Below, piece after piece: positions 1 through 7,397 of a stretch of 9,064 nucleotides of DNA. The stretch is taken from contig DXEQ01000201.1 in NCBI GenBank assembly GCA_019114885.1, positions 1 through 9,064 of the forward strand. Direction: 5' to 3'. The first letter of the stretch is position 1. Each line of letters begins with the position of its first letter. Both the position numbers and the translations under genes were made by a program. This DNA comes from Candidatus Anaerobutyricum stercoripullorum (lineage in GTDB: Bacteria; Bacillota; Clostridia; Lachnospirales; Lachnospiraceae). Under the pieces are notes generated by a model. That model saw only the letters and a program-made list of their open reading frames with translations, did not search any database and had not been told where the DNA came from.

Positions 1-1734
1 AAAAGAAGTAATGCAGCGGTATTCTACGCCGTGTGCTGTTTTTTTATCCTGCTCTTTTTTCACACTCCTGTGGAAGCGAAGGTGACAGCGGAGCAGAAGA
101 AGGAATATGTCAATACCCTTGGCGCCCTGATCAGAAACGGTACGGAAAGCAGGAAGCTGGACGCCTACGCCGAGGTCGCGAAAGGCAATACGGGAAAGAA
201 GGCGCTCCGGCAGGCGGCCATGCAGAACAGAGCGGCTCTCATGGCGGAGGGCATTGACGCGCTTGATGAGAACTGGACCAATTATTATGCGGTGGACACC
301 AGGAACGGACGGACGATCTTTAACAGCACGAAGACCATCGGACGGAAGGCTTACCGCAGACGCTATCATAAGATCATGCGGGCTCTTTCGGAGGTACTTG
401 CCTGCGTGGAACCGGGGATGACGGATGCGGATAAGGCTATGGCGGTTTACTATTATCTGGCCAAGAATACGGTGTATGAGCGGACGTCGGACTGCCATAC
501 GGGATACGATGTTCTTGTCAGTCATAAAGGAGTGTGCGACGGATTTGCCAACGCCTACGCGCTGGCGCTCAACACGCTGGGTATCCGCTGCGCGGTCGTG
601 AGCAATTACACAAAAGATCATTCCTGGAATCTGGTGGAGATTGACGGGCAGTGGTATTTCTGCGATCTGACCAACGGGATTGGGAACGGCAATACGGAGG
701 GAATGGTGGTCAGCTATTCCAGCTGCCTCGTGGGAGCGGAGTCCTTTCTTTCCTCCCATCCCGGATATACCATGAAGGATATCTACGGGGAGGCCAATTC
801 GGACGGACTCAATATCCGGAAGCTGCCGCTGGCGCAGTCGGATTACATCCCGCCCCGGTCCTCCATCCGGACCGGCATCTCGTCCCGGACCTGTCTGTTT
901 TATCAGGGAGGCTGGTGGTACTGGATCTCCACGGGAAATATGTTAAAGAAGTCCCGGTTAAACGGCAGCGGCGAGCAGACCGTTTATGCGCCGGCGGATG
1001 ACGCGCATATCGGCTGGGCGGAAGAGTTTGATGAGATGATCCTGATCTCCATCAACGACAGGATATACCGTATGAACTATAAAGGACAGCTGAAAGGAGA
1101 GGTCCGGCAGGTCCTTTCCACGGAATACCGGCACGCGGTTTCCTCCTATTTCTGGCAGATCGCCTATGTGGGACGGTTTTACAGAAATGCGGATGATACC
1201 ATCGGATATTACATCACAGACCTGACCGGGGCCAGAAAAGGCGTCGGACAGATTTCTCTCTCCGGTATGGGAAAGCAGTACGGGAAGCCGAAGATCACGA
1301 AGCGGCTGAAGCTCCAGGCCGGATTCACGGAGATGCTCTACATTATGCGGACCACGCCGGCGGGCGCGAGACAGGTGAAGTGGAAGAGCTCCGACCCGGG
1401 CGTGGCGCAGGTGGATAAATACGGTTATGTCACGGCAAAGAAAAAAGGCACGGCGGTGATCACCGCCAGTGTGGGAGATAAAAAGGTGCGGTGCACCGTG
1501 AAGGTGAGCGGATATACGATCACTTACAAGAAGGCGTCCGTCAACGCCGCGGGCAATATCGCCACGGCGTCCGGCAAAAAACAGGTGACGCTGCGGGAAC
1601 CGAAGAAAAAAGGGTTTATCTTTAAAGGTTGGTACACAGATAAAGGATATAAGAATAAGATCACTTCCATCCGAAAGGGTAACGGAAAGAACTATGTCCT
1701 TTATGCCAGATGGGAGAAGCCAGAGGAGGAATAG
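1..1734 (+). CDS. Secreted transglutaminase-like protein with Big_2 and InlB-type repeat domains (5' partial)
   Basis: The frame is open from base 1, and its first codons (KRSNAAVFYAVCC...) look like the basic and hydrophobic parts of a signal peptide ending near TPVEA|K. The true start is therefore probably just upstream; the GTG at 31 has no Shine-Dalgarno site. Numbering from the first codon in the window, residues about 150-225 form a transglutaminase-like core with a plausible triad of Cys179 (GVCDGFANAY), His207 (DHSWNLVEIDG) and Asp222 (FCDLTN). Residues about 298-420 are rich in Trp and Tyr and resemble DUF5050-like beta repeats. Residues about 428-505 form a Big_2 Ig-like domain (WKSSDPGVAQVD...GYVTAKKKGTAVITA). 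Residues about 506-575 match the InlB/Flg_new repeat (KGFIFKGWYTD...YVLYARWE). No LPXTG motif is seen, so it is probably secreted or loosely wall-bound. It may cross-link or cleave proteins or peptides outside the cell; the substrate is unknown. The next gene starts 2 nt after its stop. Confidence 0.88.
   Translation, partial: KRSNAAVFYAVCCFFILLFFHTPVEAKVTAEQKKEYVNTLGALIRNGTESRKLDAYAEVAKGNTGKKALRQAAMQNRAALMAEGIDALDENWTNYYAVDTRNGRTIFNSTKTIGRKAYRRRYHKIMRALSEVLACVEPGMTDADKAMAVYYYLAKNTVYERTSDCHTGYDVLVSHKGVCDGFANAYALALNTLGIRCAVVSNYTKDHSWNLVEIDGQWYFCDLTNGIGNGNTEGMVVSYSSCLVGAESFLSSHPGYTMKDIYGEANSDGLNIRKLPLAQSDYIPPRSSIRTGISSRTCLFYQGGWWYWISTGNMLKKSRLNGSGEQTVYAPADDAHIGWAEEFDEMILISINDRIYRMNYKGQLKGEVRQVLSTEYRHAVSSYFWQIAYVGRFYRNADDTIGYYITDLTGARKGVGQISLSGMGKQYGKPKITKRLKLQAGFTEMLYIMRTTPAGARQVKWKSSDPGVAQVDKYGYVTAKKKGTAVITASVGDKKVRCTVKVSGYTITYKKASVNAAGNIATASGKKQVTLREPKKKGFIFKGWYTDKGYKNKITSIRKGNGKNYVLYARWEKPEEE
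1722..1730 (+). promoter_or_regulatory. Shine-Dalgarno site within the end of the preceding gene, fixing the start at 1737
   Basis: AGAGGAGGA lies 6 nt before ATG 1737, inside the last codons of the transglutaminase-like gene. It supports MAKCERCG as the start rather than the in-frame ATG at 1710, which would lie upstream of this site. The 2-nt gap between genes suggests translational coupling. Confidence 0.8.
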
Positions 1735-1736
1735 CC

Positions 1737-2759
1737 ATGGCAAAATGTGAGCGCTGCGGCGCATCCTTTGATTATGACGAGCGGCAGGGTGTATGTCCGA
1801 GATGCTGCTTTTACAACCGGCCGCCGGGAACTCCCCGGCAGGACATGGAGTGGATGAAATACTATAATGTGGAAGATAACAGTTACCAGCTTCCCAAAAG
1901 TGAGGGCGGCCTGGAAGAACTGTTCCCGGAGAGAAAGCGCAGCTGGGCGAAGCGGATTCGCGACAGTCATCGGGAGAAGGCGGCGCACACCGGCACTTCA
2001 GAAAATGTATCGTCCACCCGCAGGGCCAGAGAAGGCCGGAATCTGGCCAGCGCCCGGCAGAGGGAAGCGCGGCTGGCCCGGAATAAGAATAAGTATAGCA
2101 GGGGCAATCAGGAATCCGCCAGCGCTTACAGAGAGTATGACGAGCGTACCTCAAAGGGGACACTGGCAGGGAAGATCATCGCGATCTTTATGGTCGCCTG
2201 CGTTCTGCTCGTGGTGCTCACCGCATTTTTGAAGAATGCCAGCACGGACGGGTGGCAGTTTGGCGGGGCGACGCAGACGGAAGAGGGGGAACTCTTTACC
2301 GTGGAGACCCGGACGGTGGAAGAAGCGGCGGAAGGAATCACGGCGGGGGATCTCACCTACCGGGTGGGAGAGACGCGGACATTCTTCCGGGAGGGAGAGC
2401 TCTCGGACCTGCCTGCCGGGGAGAAATGTATCGGCATCTGGCTGGAGGATAATGAGTCGGTCCTTGATTTTACCGGTTATGGCTGGGAGCGCCCGTATGT
2501 GTATGACGGCAGCAGCTTCCGCCGGATGCTGGACGCGGAATCTCTGGACGACGGGGACAAGTTTACGCTGGCGGGCATCCTTCCTTTCCCGATCTACGGC
2601 GCGGGATTCGAGGATGAGAGCGGCTACGGTATTTTCTTTGTGGATGCCGACGCCACCTCCGTCACGCTCAGTCTTCCGTGCCAGACGGTGGACCCGGATG
2701 ATACGGATAAGATCAACTGTACAGAGGTCATTGACATCACGATTCCTCTGGCAGAGTAA
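1737..2759 (+). CDS. Zinc-ribbon membrane protein with extracytoplasmic C-terminal domain
   Basis: This is a 340-residue protein of unknown function. The N-terminus holds a zinc ribbon with Cys4-x2-Cys7 and Cys20-x2-Cys23 (CERC and CPRC). A long charged region of about 100 residues, rich in Arg, Glu and Ser, follows and is probably disordered or coiled. One transmembrane helix spans about residues 147-165 (IIAIFMVACVLLVVLTAFL). The remaining 175 residues should lie outside the cell and are acidic and beta-rich, with three Cys. With Lys and Arg on the N-terminal side, the zinc ribbon is predicted to be cytoplasmic. The gene is probably co-expressed with the secreted transglutaminase-like gene, from which it is separated by 2 nt. 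The layout would suit a sensor or an envelope scaffold, but that is inference; I recognise no named family for the outer domain. Confidence 0.85.
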   Translation: MAKCERCGASFDYDERQGVCPRCCFYNRPPGTPRQDMEWMKYYNVEDNSYQLPKSEGGLEELFPERKRSWAKRIRDSHREKAAHTGTSENVSSTRRAREGRNLASARQREARLARNKNKYSRGNQESASAYREYDERTSKGTLAGKIIAIFMVACVLLVVLTAFLKNASTDGWQFGGATQTEEGELFTVETRTVEEAAEGITAGDLTYRVGETRTFFREGELSDLPAGEKCIGIWLEDNESVLDFTGYGWERPYVYDGSSFRRMLDAESLDDGDKFTLAGILPFPIYGAGFEDESGYGIFFVDADATSVTLSLPCQTVDPDDTDKINCTEVIDITIPLAE

Positions 2760-2840
2760 ATATGTTCAGAAGAACCGGTACGGTGGATAATGAGAGATTC
2801 ATTCGATTGTTTGTACCACACTGGCTGAGGAGGAAGAGGT

Positions 2841-3356
2841 ATGGAGAAAAAGAAGAACCGGGGGATATCCTTCGTCAAATATTTTATTCTGATCGTCATC
2901 GTGATCAATGTGCTGGCAAATATCCTTCCGGCCCTGATCGGAGCATGGAATGGCTTTCGCTCCGGCCAGAGCGATGAGAATGTTTCGGATGTGAGGATCG
3001 TGGATGTGAGCTCTCAGGTTGTGACGGATTATGAGGGATATACACCGATAGAAGGATATCGGATGTATCGTTTTGACGTGACGGTCAATAATATGGGAAG
3101 CAGGGATGAAGATATGGCCTATGCGGTGTATTTAAGGAGCGGCGACGGCGTGGCCTTTCAGCAGACCGACTCTGCCTACACCGACGCTTCCCGCAATGTG
3201 ACGGACAGCCGGATTGTTCCGCGGGGGCGGTCGTCGGTGATCACCCTCTACGGGGAGGTCAGCGAGGAGTCCACCACGGTGGAGTTCTATACGTATTACA
3301 CGCCGGACAGCGAAGACGCGGTGTATATGTACGAACTGCCGGAGACGACGGTGTGA
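2841..3356 (+). CDS. Small membrane-anchored protein with beta-rich extracytoplasmic domain
   Basis: This is a 171-residue protein preceded by AGGAGG (2828-2833) 7 nt before ATG 2841. The N-terminus MEKKKNRG is basic and is followed by a hydrophobic segment at about residues 11-34 (VKYFILIVIVINVLANILPA), which would act as an uncleaved anchor or a signal. The remainder is acidic with alternating hydrophobic residues (RMYRFDVTVNNMG, SSVITLYGEVSE, TTVEFYTYYTPD), a pattern like DUF4352-type Ig folds. The family match is only a resemblance. The gap to the zinc-ribbon gene upstream is 81 nt and shows no terminator, so the two may share a transcript and both act at the membrane. The function is unknown. 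Confidence 0.8.
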   Translation: MEKKKNRGISFVKYFILIVIVINVLANILPALIGAWNGFRSGQSDENVSDVRIVDVSSQVVTDYEGYTPIEGYRMYRFDVTVNNMGSRDEDMAYAVYLRSGDGVAFQQTDSAYTDASRNVTDSRIVPRGRSSVITLYGEVSEESTTVEFYTYYTPDSEDAVYMYELPETTV

Positions 3357-3387
3357 GCGCTGCGGCGTCCGCAATCTGAAAACAGAA

Positions 3388-3392
3388 AGGTG
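3388..3392 (+). promoter_or_regulatory. Shine-Dalgarno site deciding the pepF start
   Basis: AGGTG (within AAAGGTGAT) sits 6 nt before ATG 3399, a normal spacing. The alternative in-frame GTG at 3390 overlaps this site, so ATG 3399 (MEEIKAVPRR) is preferred. Confidence 0.7.
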
Positions 3393-3398
3393 ATAAAG

Positions 3399-5204
3399 AT
3401 GGAAGAGATCAAAGCAGTTCCCCGGAGGGAGGAGTGCGACAGACGGTATCAGTGGCATCTGGACGATCTGTACGCATCCGAAGATCTCTGGGAGAAAGAT
3501 TACGAATTATTAGAGAAGAGCATACCGGAGCTTGCCTCCTATGAGGGACGGCTCGGAGAAAATGTGCATACATTTCTTGCGTATATGGATAAAAAGCAGG
3601 AGATCATGAAGAAGTTTGAGGCGGTATATGTTTATGCCAATCAGAAATACCATGAGGATACGGGCAACGCCGACAGTCAGAAGCTGACGGCGAAGGCCCA
3701 GGCCCTCTCGTTAAAGCTTGGCAGCGCCACGGTATTTGAGGAGCCGGAGCTTCTCGCCGTCGGCAAAGGGACCATCGACGGATGGTTTGCGCAGACAAAA
3801 GAGATGGAACTGTACCGGCGCTTTTTTTATGAGCTGTACCGACAGCAGGAACATGTGCTCTCCAAAGAAATGGAGGCGGTGCTCACCGATGTGAGCGATA
3901 TGTCGGAGGATATCTCCAACATTTTTTCCATGTTCAACAACGCAGATGTGAAGTTCCCGCCTGTCCGGGGTGAGGATGGCCGTGAGATTCCGGTATCCCA
4001 TGGACGCTACACGCTGCTCATGGAGAGCAGGGACAGGGAGATCAGAAAGCAGGCGTTTGCCTCCATGTATTCCCAGTACGGACAGTACCGCAACACGCTG
4101 GCGGCCGTCTATGCCGCCAACCTGAAAAGCAGTGCATTTTTTGCGAAAATGCGCAAGTACGATTCTGATCTTGCCATGGCGCTTCACGGAGGAGAGATTC
4201 CGGTGTCCGTGTACACACAGCTCATTGACACGGTCCATGAACATCTTCCTTTGATGTACCGGTACGCGGCTCTCCGCAAAAAGGCGCTGGGCGTGGATGA
4301 ACTCCACATGTATGACCTCTACGCGCCGATGGTGGATGAGGTCACCATGAAGATTCCGTTCGAGGAAGCCAAAGATATGGTGAAAAAGGGACTGGCTCCC
4401 CTCGGGGAGGATTATGTCCGGGTGCTGTCGGAGGGAATGGACGGCGGCTGGATTGACGTTTATGAGAATCAGGGCAAGCGCAGCGGTGCGTACTCCTGGG
4501 GCGCGTACGGCTGTCATCCTTTCGTGCTGATGAATTATCAGGATAACCTCAACAACGTATTTACCCTGGCCCATGAGATGGGACATTCCATGCATTCCTA
4601 TTATTCCGATAAGAACCAGCCGTATCTCTACGCCGGCTACCGCATTTTTGTGGCGGAGGTGGCTTCCACCTGCAATGAGGCTTTGCTCATGGAGTATCTG
4701 CTCCGGCATACGGAAGATAAGAAGGAGAAAGCTTACCTGATCAATTATTTTCTGGAGCAGTTCAAGGGCACCCTGTACCGGCAGACCATGTTTGCGGAGT
4801 TCGAGAAGATCACCCACGAGATGGCAGGCAGGGGAGAGCCTCTGACGGCGGAGATATTGAACGAGATCTATTATAAGCTCAATGAACAGTATTTCGGGGA
4901 CGGTGTGGTCATCGATCAGGAGATTGCTCTGGAGTGGGCGAGAATCCCGCATTTTTACACACCGTTTTATGTCTATCAGTATGCCACCGGATATTCGGCG
5001 GCCATCGCCATCAGCCGGAAGATCTTAAGCGGGGACGAGGCGGCCAAAGAAGGCTATATGAAGTTCTTAAGCGGCGGCAGTTCCATGAACCCGATCGATC
5101 TGCTGAAGCTTTGCGGCGTGGATATGACAACGAAGGAGCCGGTGGAGTCGGCGCTTGCCTTGTTCGGCGAGCTGCTGGATGAGATGGAAGAACTGCTGGC
5201 ATAA
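3399..5204 (+). CDS. pepF: Oligoendopeptidase F (M3B zinc metallopeptidase)
   Basis: This 601-residue protein is the usual length for the PepF family, cytoplasmic zinc peptidases that cut short peptides (about 7-23 residues in characterised members) and recycle amino acids. The zinc site is HEMGH at residues 392-396, with His392 and His396 as ligands and Glu393 as catalytic base. Glu420 in VAEVASTCNE is the probable third ligand. The family context is intact around it: the N-terminal RYQWHLDDLYAS motif, GAYSWGAYGCHPFVLMNY just before the zinc site, and the Tyr-rich YVYQYATGY (residues 524-532) near the C-terminus, which corresponds to the substrate-binding stretch. There is no signal peptide. 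The gene lies 42 nt after the small membrane protein gene and 103 nt before the next gene, with no clear terminator on either side. No truncation or frameshift is visible. Confidence 0.97.
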   Translation: MEEIKAVPRREECDRRYQWHLDDLYASEDLWEKDYELLEKSIPELASYEGRLGENVHTFLAYMDKKQEIMKKFEAVYVYANQKYHEDTGNADSQKLTAKAQALSLKLGSATVFEEPELLAVGKGTIDGWFAQTKEMELYRRFFYELYRQQEHVLSKEMEAVLTDVSDMSEDISNIFSMFNNADVKFPPVRGEDGREIPVSHGRYTLLMESRDREIRKQAFASMYSQYGQYRNTLAAVYAANLKSSAFFAKMRKYDSDLAMALHGGEIPVSVYTQLIDTVHEHLPLMYRYAALRKKALGVDELHMYDLYAPMVDEVTMKIPFEEAKDMVKKGLAPLGEDYVRVLSEGMDGGWIDVYENQGKRSGAYSWGAYGCHPFVLMNYQDNLNNVFTLAHEMGHSMHSYYSDKNQPYLYAGYRIFVAEVASTCNEALLMEYLLRHTEDKKEKAYLINYFLEQFKGTLYRQTMFAEFEKITHEMAGRGEPLTAEILNEIYYKLNEQYFGDGVVIDQEIALEWARIPHFYTPFYVYQYATGYSAAIAISRKILSGDEAAKEGYMKFLSGGSSMNPIDLLKLCGVDMTTKEPVESALALFGELLDEMEELLA

Positions 5205-5296
5205 AAAAGACAGCGAAGAAGCGGCAGAGTATGTGACGGGCGCGGACGAAGGACGCCGTTCCACCGTGCCGGAAAACAGGGCTGCCGGGACAGGAA

Positions 5297-5303
5297 AGGG
5301 GAG
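5297..5303 (+). promoter_or_regulatory. Shine-Dalgarno site deciding the start at 5308
   Basis: AGGGGAG lies 4 nt before ATG 5308. The frame stays open upstream to 5155, inside pepF, but that stretch encodes an unlikely Trp/Cys-rich start and has no ribosome site. ATG 5308 (MFEFSLLKSL) is therefore chosen. The rest of the gap (5205-5296) shows no promoter or terminator I can support. Confidence 0.65.
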
Positions 5304-5307
5304 CGCA

Positions 5308-5967
5308 ATGTTTGAGTTTTCGTTATTGAAGAGTCTCTTTTTTGAGATGGATAAATATAAAATGGAGGGTATCACCCAGACAAAGAAGGGAAAGTCCACC
5401 TACCGGACGAAGGAAGTGCATTATGCGGATGCGCCGCAGATCACTTCCATCACATCGGAGGAGAGGATTCTCCCGTATGTGGACCGGTATTATTTTTACG
5501 TCAATGAGGAGAGGATGCCTGCGGATCTGAAACGTCCGGAAGTGAAGCGGGTGATCTATGAATTTTATAAAGAACATTTTCCGAACTATCTGAAAGACGG
5601 GATTCCGGAAGATCTGACCGACGTAAATATCCTGGATTGTTTTGAGGTGTTCAACATGCCGGACTACCGGCCGAAACATGCCTTTCCGGGACTGGTGACG
5701 CTGGAAGATATCCGAAACGGCAATGTGCACGATGAGGATAAACCGAGACACAGCTTCCCGGGACTGGAGCTTTTCTCCGGCAGAAAGGACGGGAAGCCGT
5801 CTGTGTCCGATTATGAAGGATACACCGCCTTTGACGGGGACAGGGAGAGCGCGCAGAATAAGATTGACGCCATGAAAAAGCAGTTTGCTTCCCAGCTGGA
5901 AGGTGTGGACGTGGACAGCATGATCAATGACTATCTGAAGGAGGAGGACCCGGAACATGTATCGTGA
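5308..5967 (+). CDS. Uncharacterised protein paired with a DUF815-type ATPase
   Basis: This is a 219-residue soluble protein that I do not recognise. It lacks a signal peptide, a membrane segment or Cys-based metal motifs. It is acidic overall, with a Tyr- and Phe-rich middle (VDRYYFYVNEERMP, VIYEFYKEHFPNYL). A short motif occurs twice, HAFPGL at residues 124-129 and HSFPGL at 148-153, each preceded by Pro and a basic residue (RPKH, KPRH). The C-terminus is a charged helix-like stretch (ESAQNKIDAMKKQFASQLEG) ending in VSs shared with the start of the next gene. The gene overlaps the AAA ATPase by 11 nt, which suggests coupled translation and perhaps a physical partnership. It could be a substrate, adaptor or regulator of the ATPase; the sequence alone does not decide. 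Confidence 0.8.
   Translation: MFEFSLLKSLFFEMDKYKMEGITQTKKGKSTYRTKEVHYADAPQITSITSEERILPYVDRYYFYVNEERMPADLKRPEVKRVIYEFYKEHFPNYLKDGIPEDLTDVNILDCFEVFNMPDYRPKHAFPGLVTLEDIRNGNVHDEDKPRHSFPGLELFSGRKDGKPSVSDYEGYTAFDGDRESAQNKIDAMKKQFASQLEGVDVDSMINDYLKEEDPEHVS
5938..5947 (+). promoter_or_regulatory. Shine-Dalgarno site inside the preceding gene
   Basis: AAGGAGGAGG lies 9 nt before ATG 5957, within codons for the acidic KEED tail of the upstream protein. It supports the start of the ATPase at 5957 and translational coupling of the overlapping pair. Confidence 0.65.
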
Positions 5968-7258
5968 AGTATCAAAACTGATCTTATACCGGAATCTGGG
6001 AGAGGACAGCATCCTCCGCAGATTATCGGAGATATTCAAGCGGTTTGACAGCTGTCATTACCGCAGCGAGGAACTGATCACAGACATTTATCGGGAGATC
6101 AAGAAGCTTCTTGATCTGGCGACGACCTATGGATTTGACAAGAATCTGTGGCACAATTATCTGACCTTTGTGCTCATCACCAATGAGAACTCTTTCAGCC
6201 TGACCAGCGAGAAGGTGGGCGCCAACGACGGCACGGTCAATCACTTTGCCAAAAATGATTTTCAGGCATTCATGAACCTGTTTCATTATGATTTCCGGCC
6301 CATCGAGGAGACGCTGGCTATCGACTGTTTCTCCACGCTTCTCCACTATAAGGCCGTGGTGAAACAGGAGAGGATGTATAACAAAAATGTCAGCGAAAAG
6401 GTGCGGGCCCTCTCGGATGTGCTGGCCGCAGCGGAGGATGTGGACCAGTTTTTTGACGCGGTGACCGGTTTTTATAAGGAGTACGGCGTGGGTATGTTCG
6501 GCCTCAACAAGGCGTTCCGCATTGTGGAGAGAGACGAGGGGATGCCGGATCTGGTACCGATCAATAATCTGGACAAGGTGGTCCTTGACGATCTCACCGG
6601 CTATGAGATTCAGAAAAAGAAGCTCATCGACAATACGGAGGCTTTCGTGAGCGGCAGGACGGCCAACAACTGCCTCTTATTTGGCGACGCCGGCACAGGT
6701 AAATCCACCAGCATCAAGGCAATCCTGAACGAATACTATGACCGGGGGCTGCGAATGATCGAGATCTACAAGCATCAGTTCAAGTATCTGTCTCAGATTA
6801 TCAGCCATGTGAAGAACAGGAACTACCGGTTTATCATTTATATGGACGATCTCTCTTTCGAGGAATTCGAGATTGAGTATAAATACCTGAAAGCGGTGAT
6901 CGAGGGCGGCATGGAGACACGGCCGGATAACGTGCTGATCTACGCCACATCCAACCGGCGTCATCTGATCCGGGAGACCTGGAACGACCGGTCGGATATG
7001 GACGAGGAGATGCACCGGTCTGATACCATGCAGGAGAAGCTGTCCTTAGTTTACCGGTTCGGAATCACGATCAACTTTTCCAAACCGTCCCAGAAGGAAT
7101 ACTTCGATATTGTCCGCAATCTGGCCAGAAAATATCCGCAGATCACCCTCTCCGACGAGGAACTCTGCGCCCAGGCCAACAAGTGGGAGTTATCTCACGG
7201 AGGTATTTCCGGACGGACGGCACAGCAGTTTATCAATTACCTTGCCGGTCAGATGTGA
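5957..7258 (+). CDS. DUF815-type AAA ATPase with N-terminal extension
   Basis: This 433-residue protein matches the DUF815 AAA family in its C-terminal half. Visible elements are DDLTGYE (211-217) and TANNCLLFGDAGTGKST with Walker A at 243-250. Walker B is FIIYMDD at 292-298, followed by LSFEEFE as is usual in this family. A sensor-1 region YATSNRRH lies at 329-336, RFG with Arg367 is a possible arginine finger, and GISGR (416-420) is a possible sensor 2. Residues 1 to about 205 form a helical-looking extension that I do not recognise; many DUF815 proteins are shorter and consist mostly of the ATPase. The family probably remodels or assembles a partner using ATP, but its role is not established. 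There is no signal peptide, so it should be cytoplasmic. It overlaps the 219-residue gene and is followed by a 139-nt regulatory gap. Confidence 0.9.
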   Translation: MYREVSKLILYRNLGEDSILRRLSEIFKRFDSCHYRSEELITDIYREIKKLLDLATTYGFDKNLWHNYLTFVLITNENSFSLTSEKVGANDGTVNHFAKNDFQAFMNLFHYDFRPIEETLAIDCFSTLLHYKAVVKQERMYNKNVSEKVRALSDVLAAAEDVDQFFDAVTGFYKEYGVGMFGLNKAFRIVERDEGMPDLVPINNLDKVVLDDLTGYEIQKKKLIDNTEAFVSGRTANNCLLFGDAGTGKSTSIKAILNEYYDRGLRMIEIYKHQFKYLSQIISHVKNRNYRFIIYMDDLSFEEFEIEYKYLKAVIEGGMETRPDNVLIYATSNRRHLIRETWNDRSDMDEEMHRSDTMQEKLSLVYRFGITINFSKPSQKEYFDIVRNLARKYPQITLSDEELCAQANKWELSHGGISGRTAQQFINYLAGQM

Positions 7259-7397
7259 GGCTGTGTTTCGTACAAAAATAACATCTTAGGGTCACATTTA
7301 CATGCTAAAATGTTACAAAAAAGTTACATAAATTTCTGACGCGGAAGACGGTCCCCAGGGAAAGGATTTCGCAGCAGAAGGGAAAAGGAGGTATTGG
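7259..7397 (+). promoter_or_regulatory. Regulatory region with extended -10 promoter before the MBG/FN3 gene
   Basis: This AT-rich gap separates the ATPase gene from the next gene. TGCTAAAAT at 7303-7311 is an extended -10 element (TGn plus TAAAAT), but no good -35 box stands at the right distance, as can occur with extended -10 promoters. An imperfect dyad, TAACATCTTA (7279-7288) and TAAAATGTTA (7306-7315), matches at 9 of 10 positions and overlaps the -10. A Shine-Dalgarno site AAGGAGGT (7385-7392) lies 5 nt before ATG 7398. No U-tract terminator for the ATPase gene is seen. Confidence 0.5.
7312..7328 (+). repeat. GTTACA direct repeat with 5-nt spacer, possible operator
   Basis: GTTACA-AAAAA-GTTACA is an exact direct repeat with 11-nt periodicity, one turn of the helix. 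This matches the layout of sites bound by OmpR/PhoB-type winged-helix response regulators, whose PhoP boxes are TT(A/C/T)ACA-like repeats. It lies right at and after the predicted -10, so it would fit repression better than activation. The same hexamer also occurs by chance inside the downstream coding region, so the function is unproven. Confidence 0.4.

Noticed and set aside
31..33. GTG at 31 as the start of the transglutaminase-like gene
   Set aside because: It has no ribosome site, and the codons before it encode the basic end of a signal peptide, so the gene is better read as entering from outside the window.
1710..1712. ATG 1710 as the start of the zinc-ribbon protein
   Set aside because: The strong ribosome site at 1722-1730 lies after it and is correctly spaced for ATG 1737.
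958..2163. Long minus-strand open frame of 401 codons
   Set aside because: It lies across two well-supported + strand genes with recognisable domains, has no ribosome site and its product resembles no family. The same holds for the long minus-strand frames at 3711-4952 (under pepF) and 7599-8996 (under the MBG/FN3 gene).
2762..2977. + strand frame of 71 codons between the two membrane protein genes
   Set aside because: It overlaps the start of the 171-residue gene in another frame and has no ribosome site.
3361..3373. Small hairpin TGCGG-CGT-CCGCA between the small membrane protein gene and pepF
   Set aside because: The stem is only 5 bp and no T-run follows, so it is not a credible terminator.
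5155..5307. Upstream extension of the 219-residue gene into pepF
   Set aside because: The added residues look like out-of-frame coding sequence, and the ribosome site at 5297-5303 favours ATG 5308.
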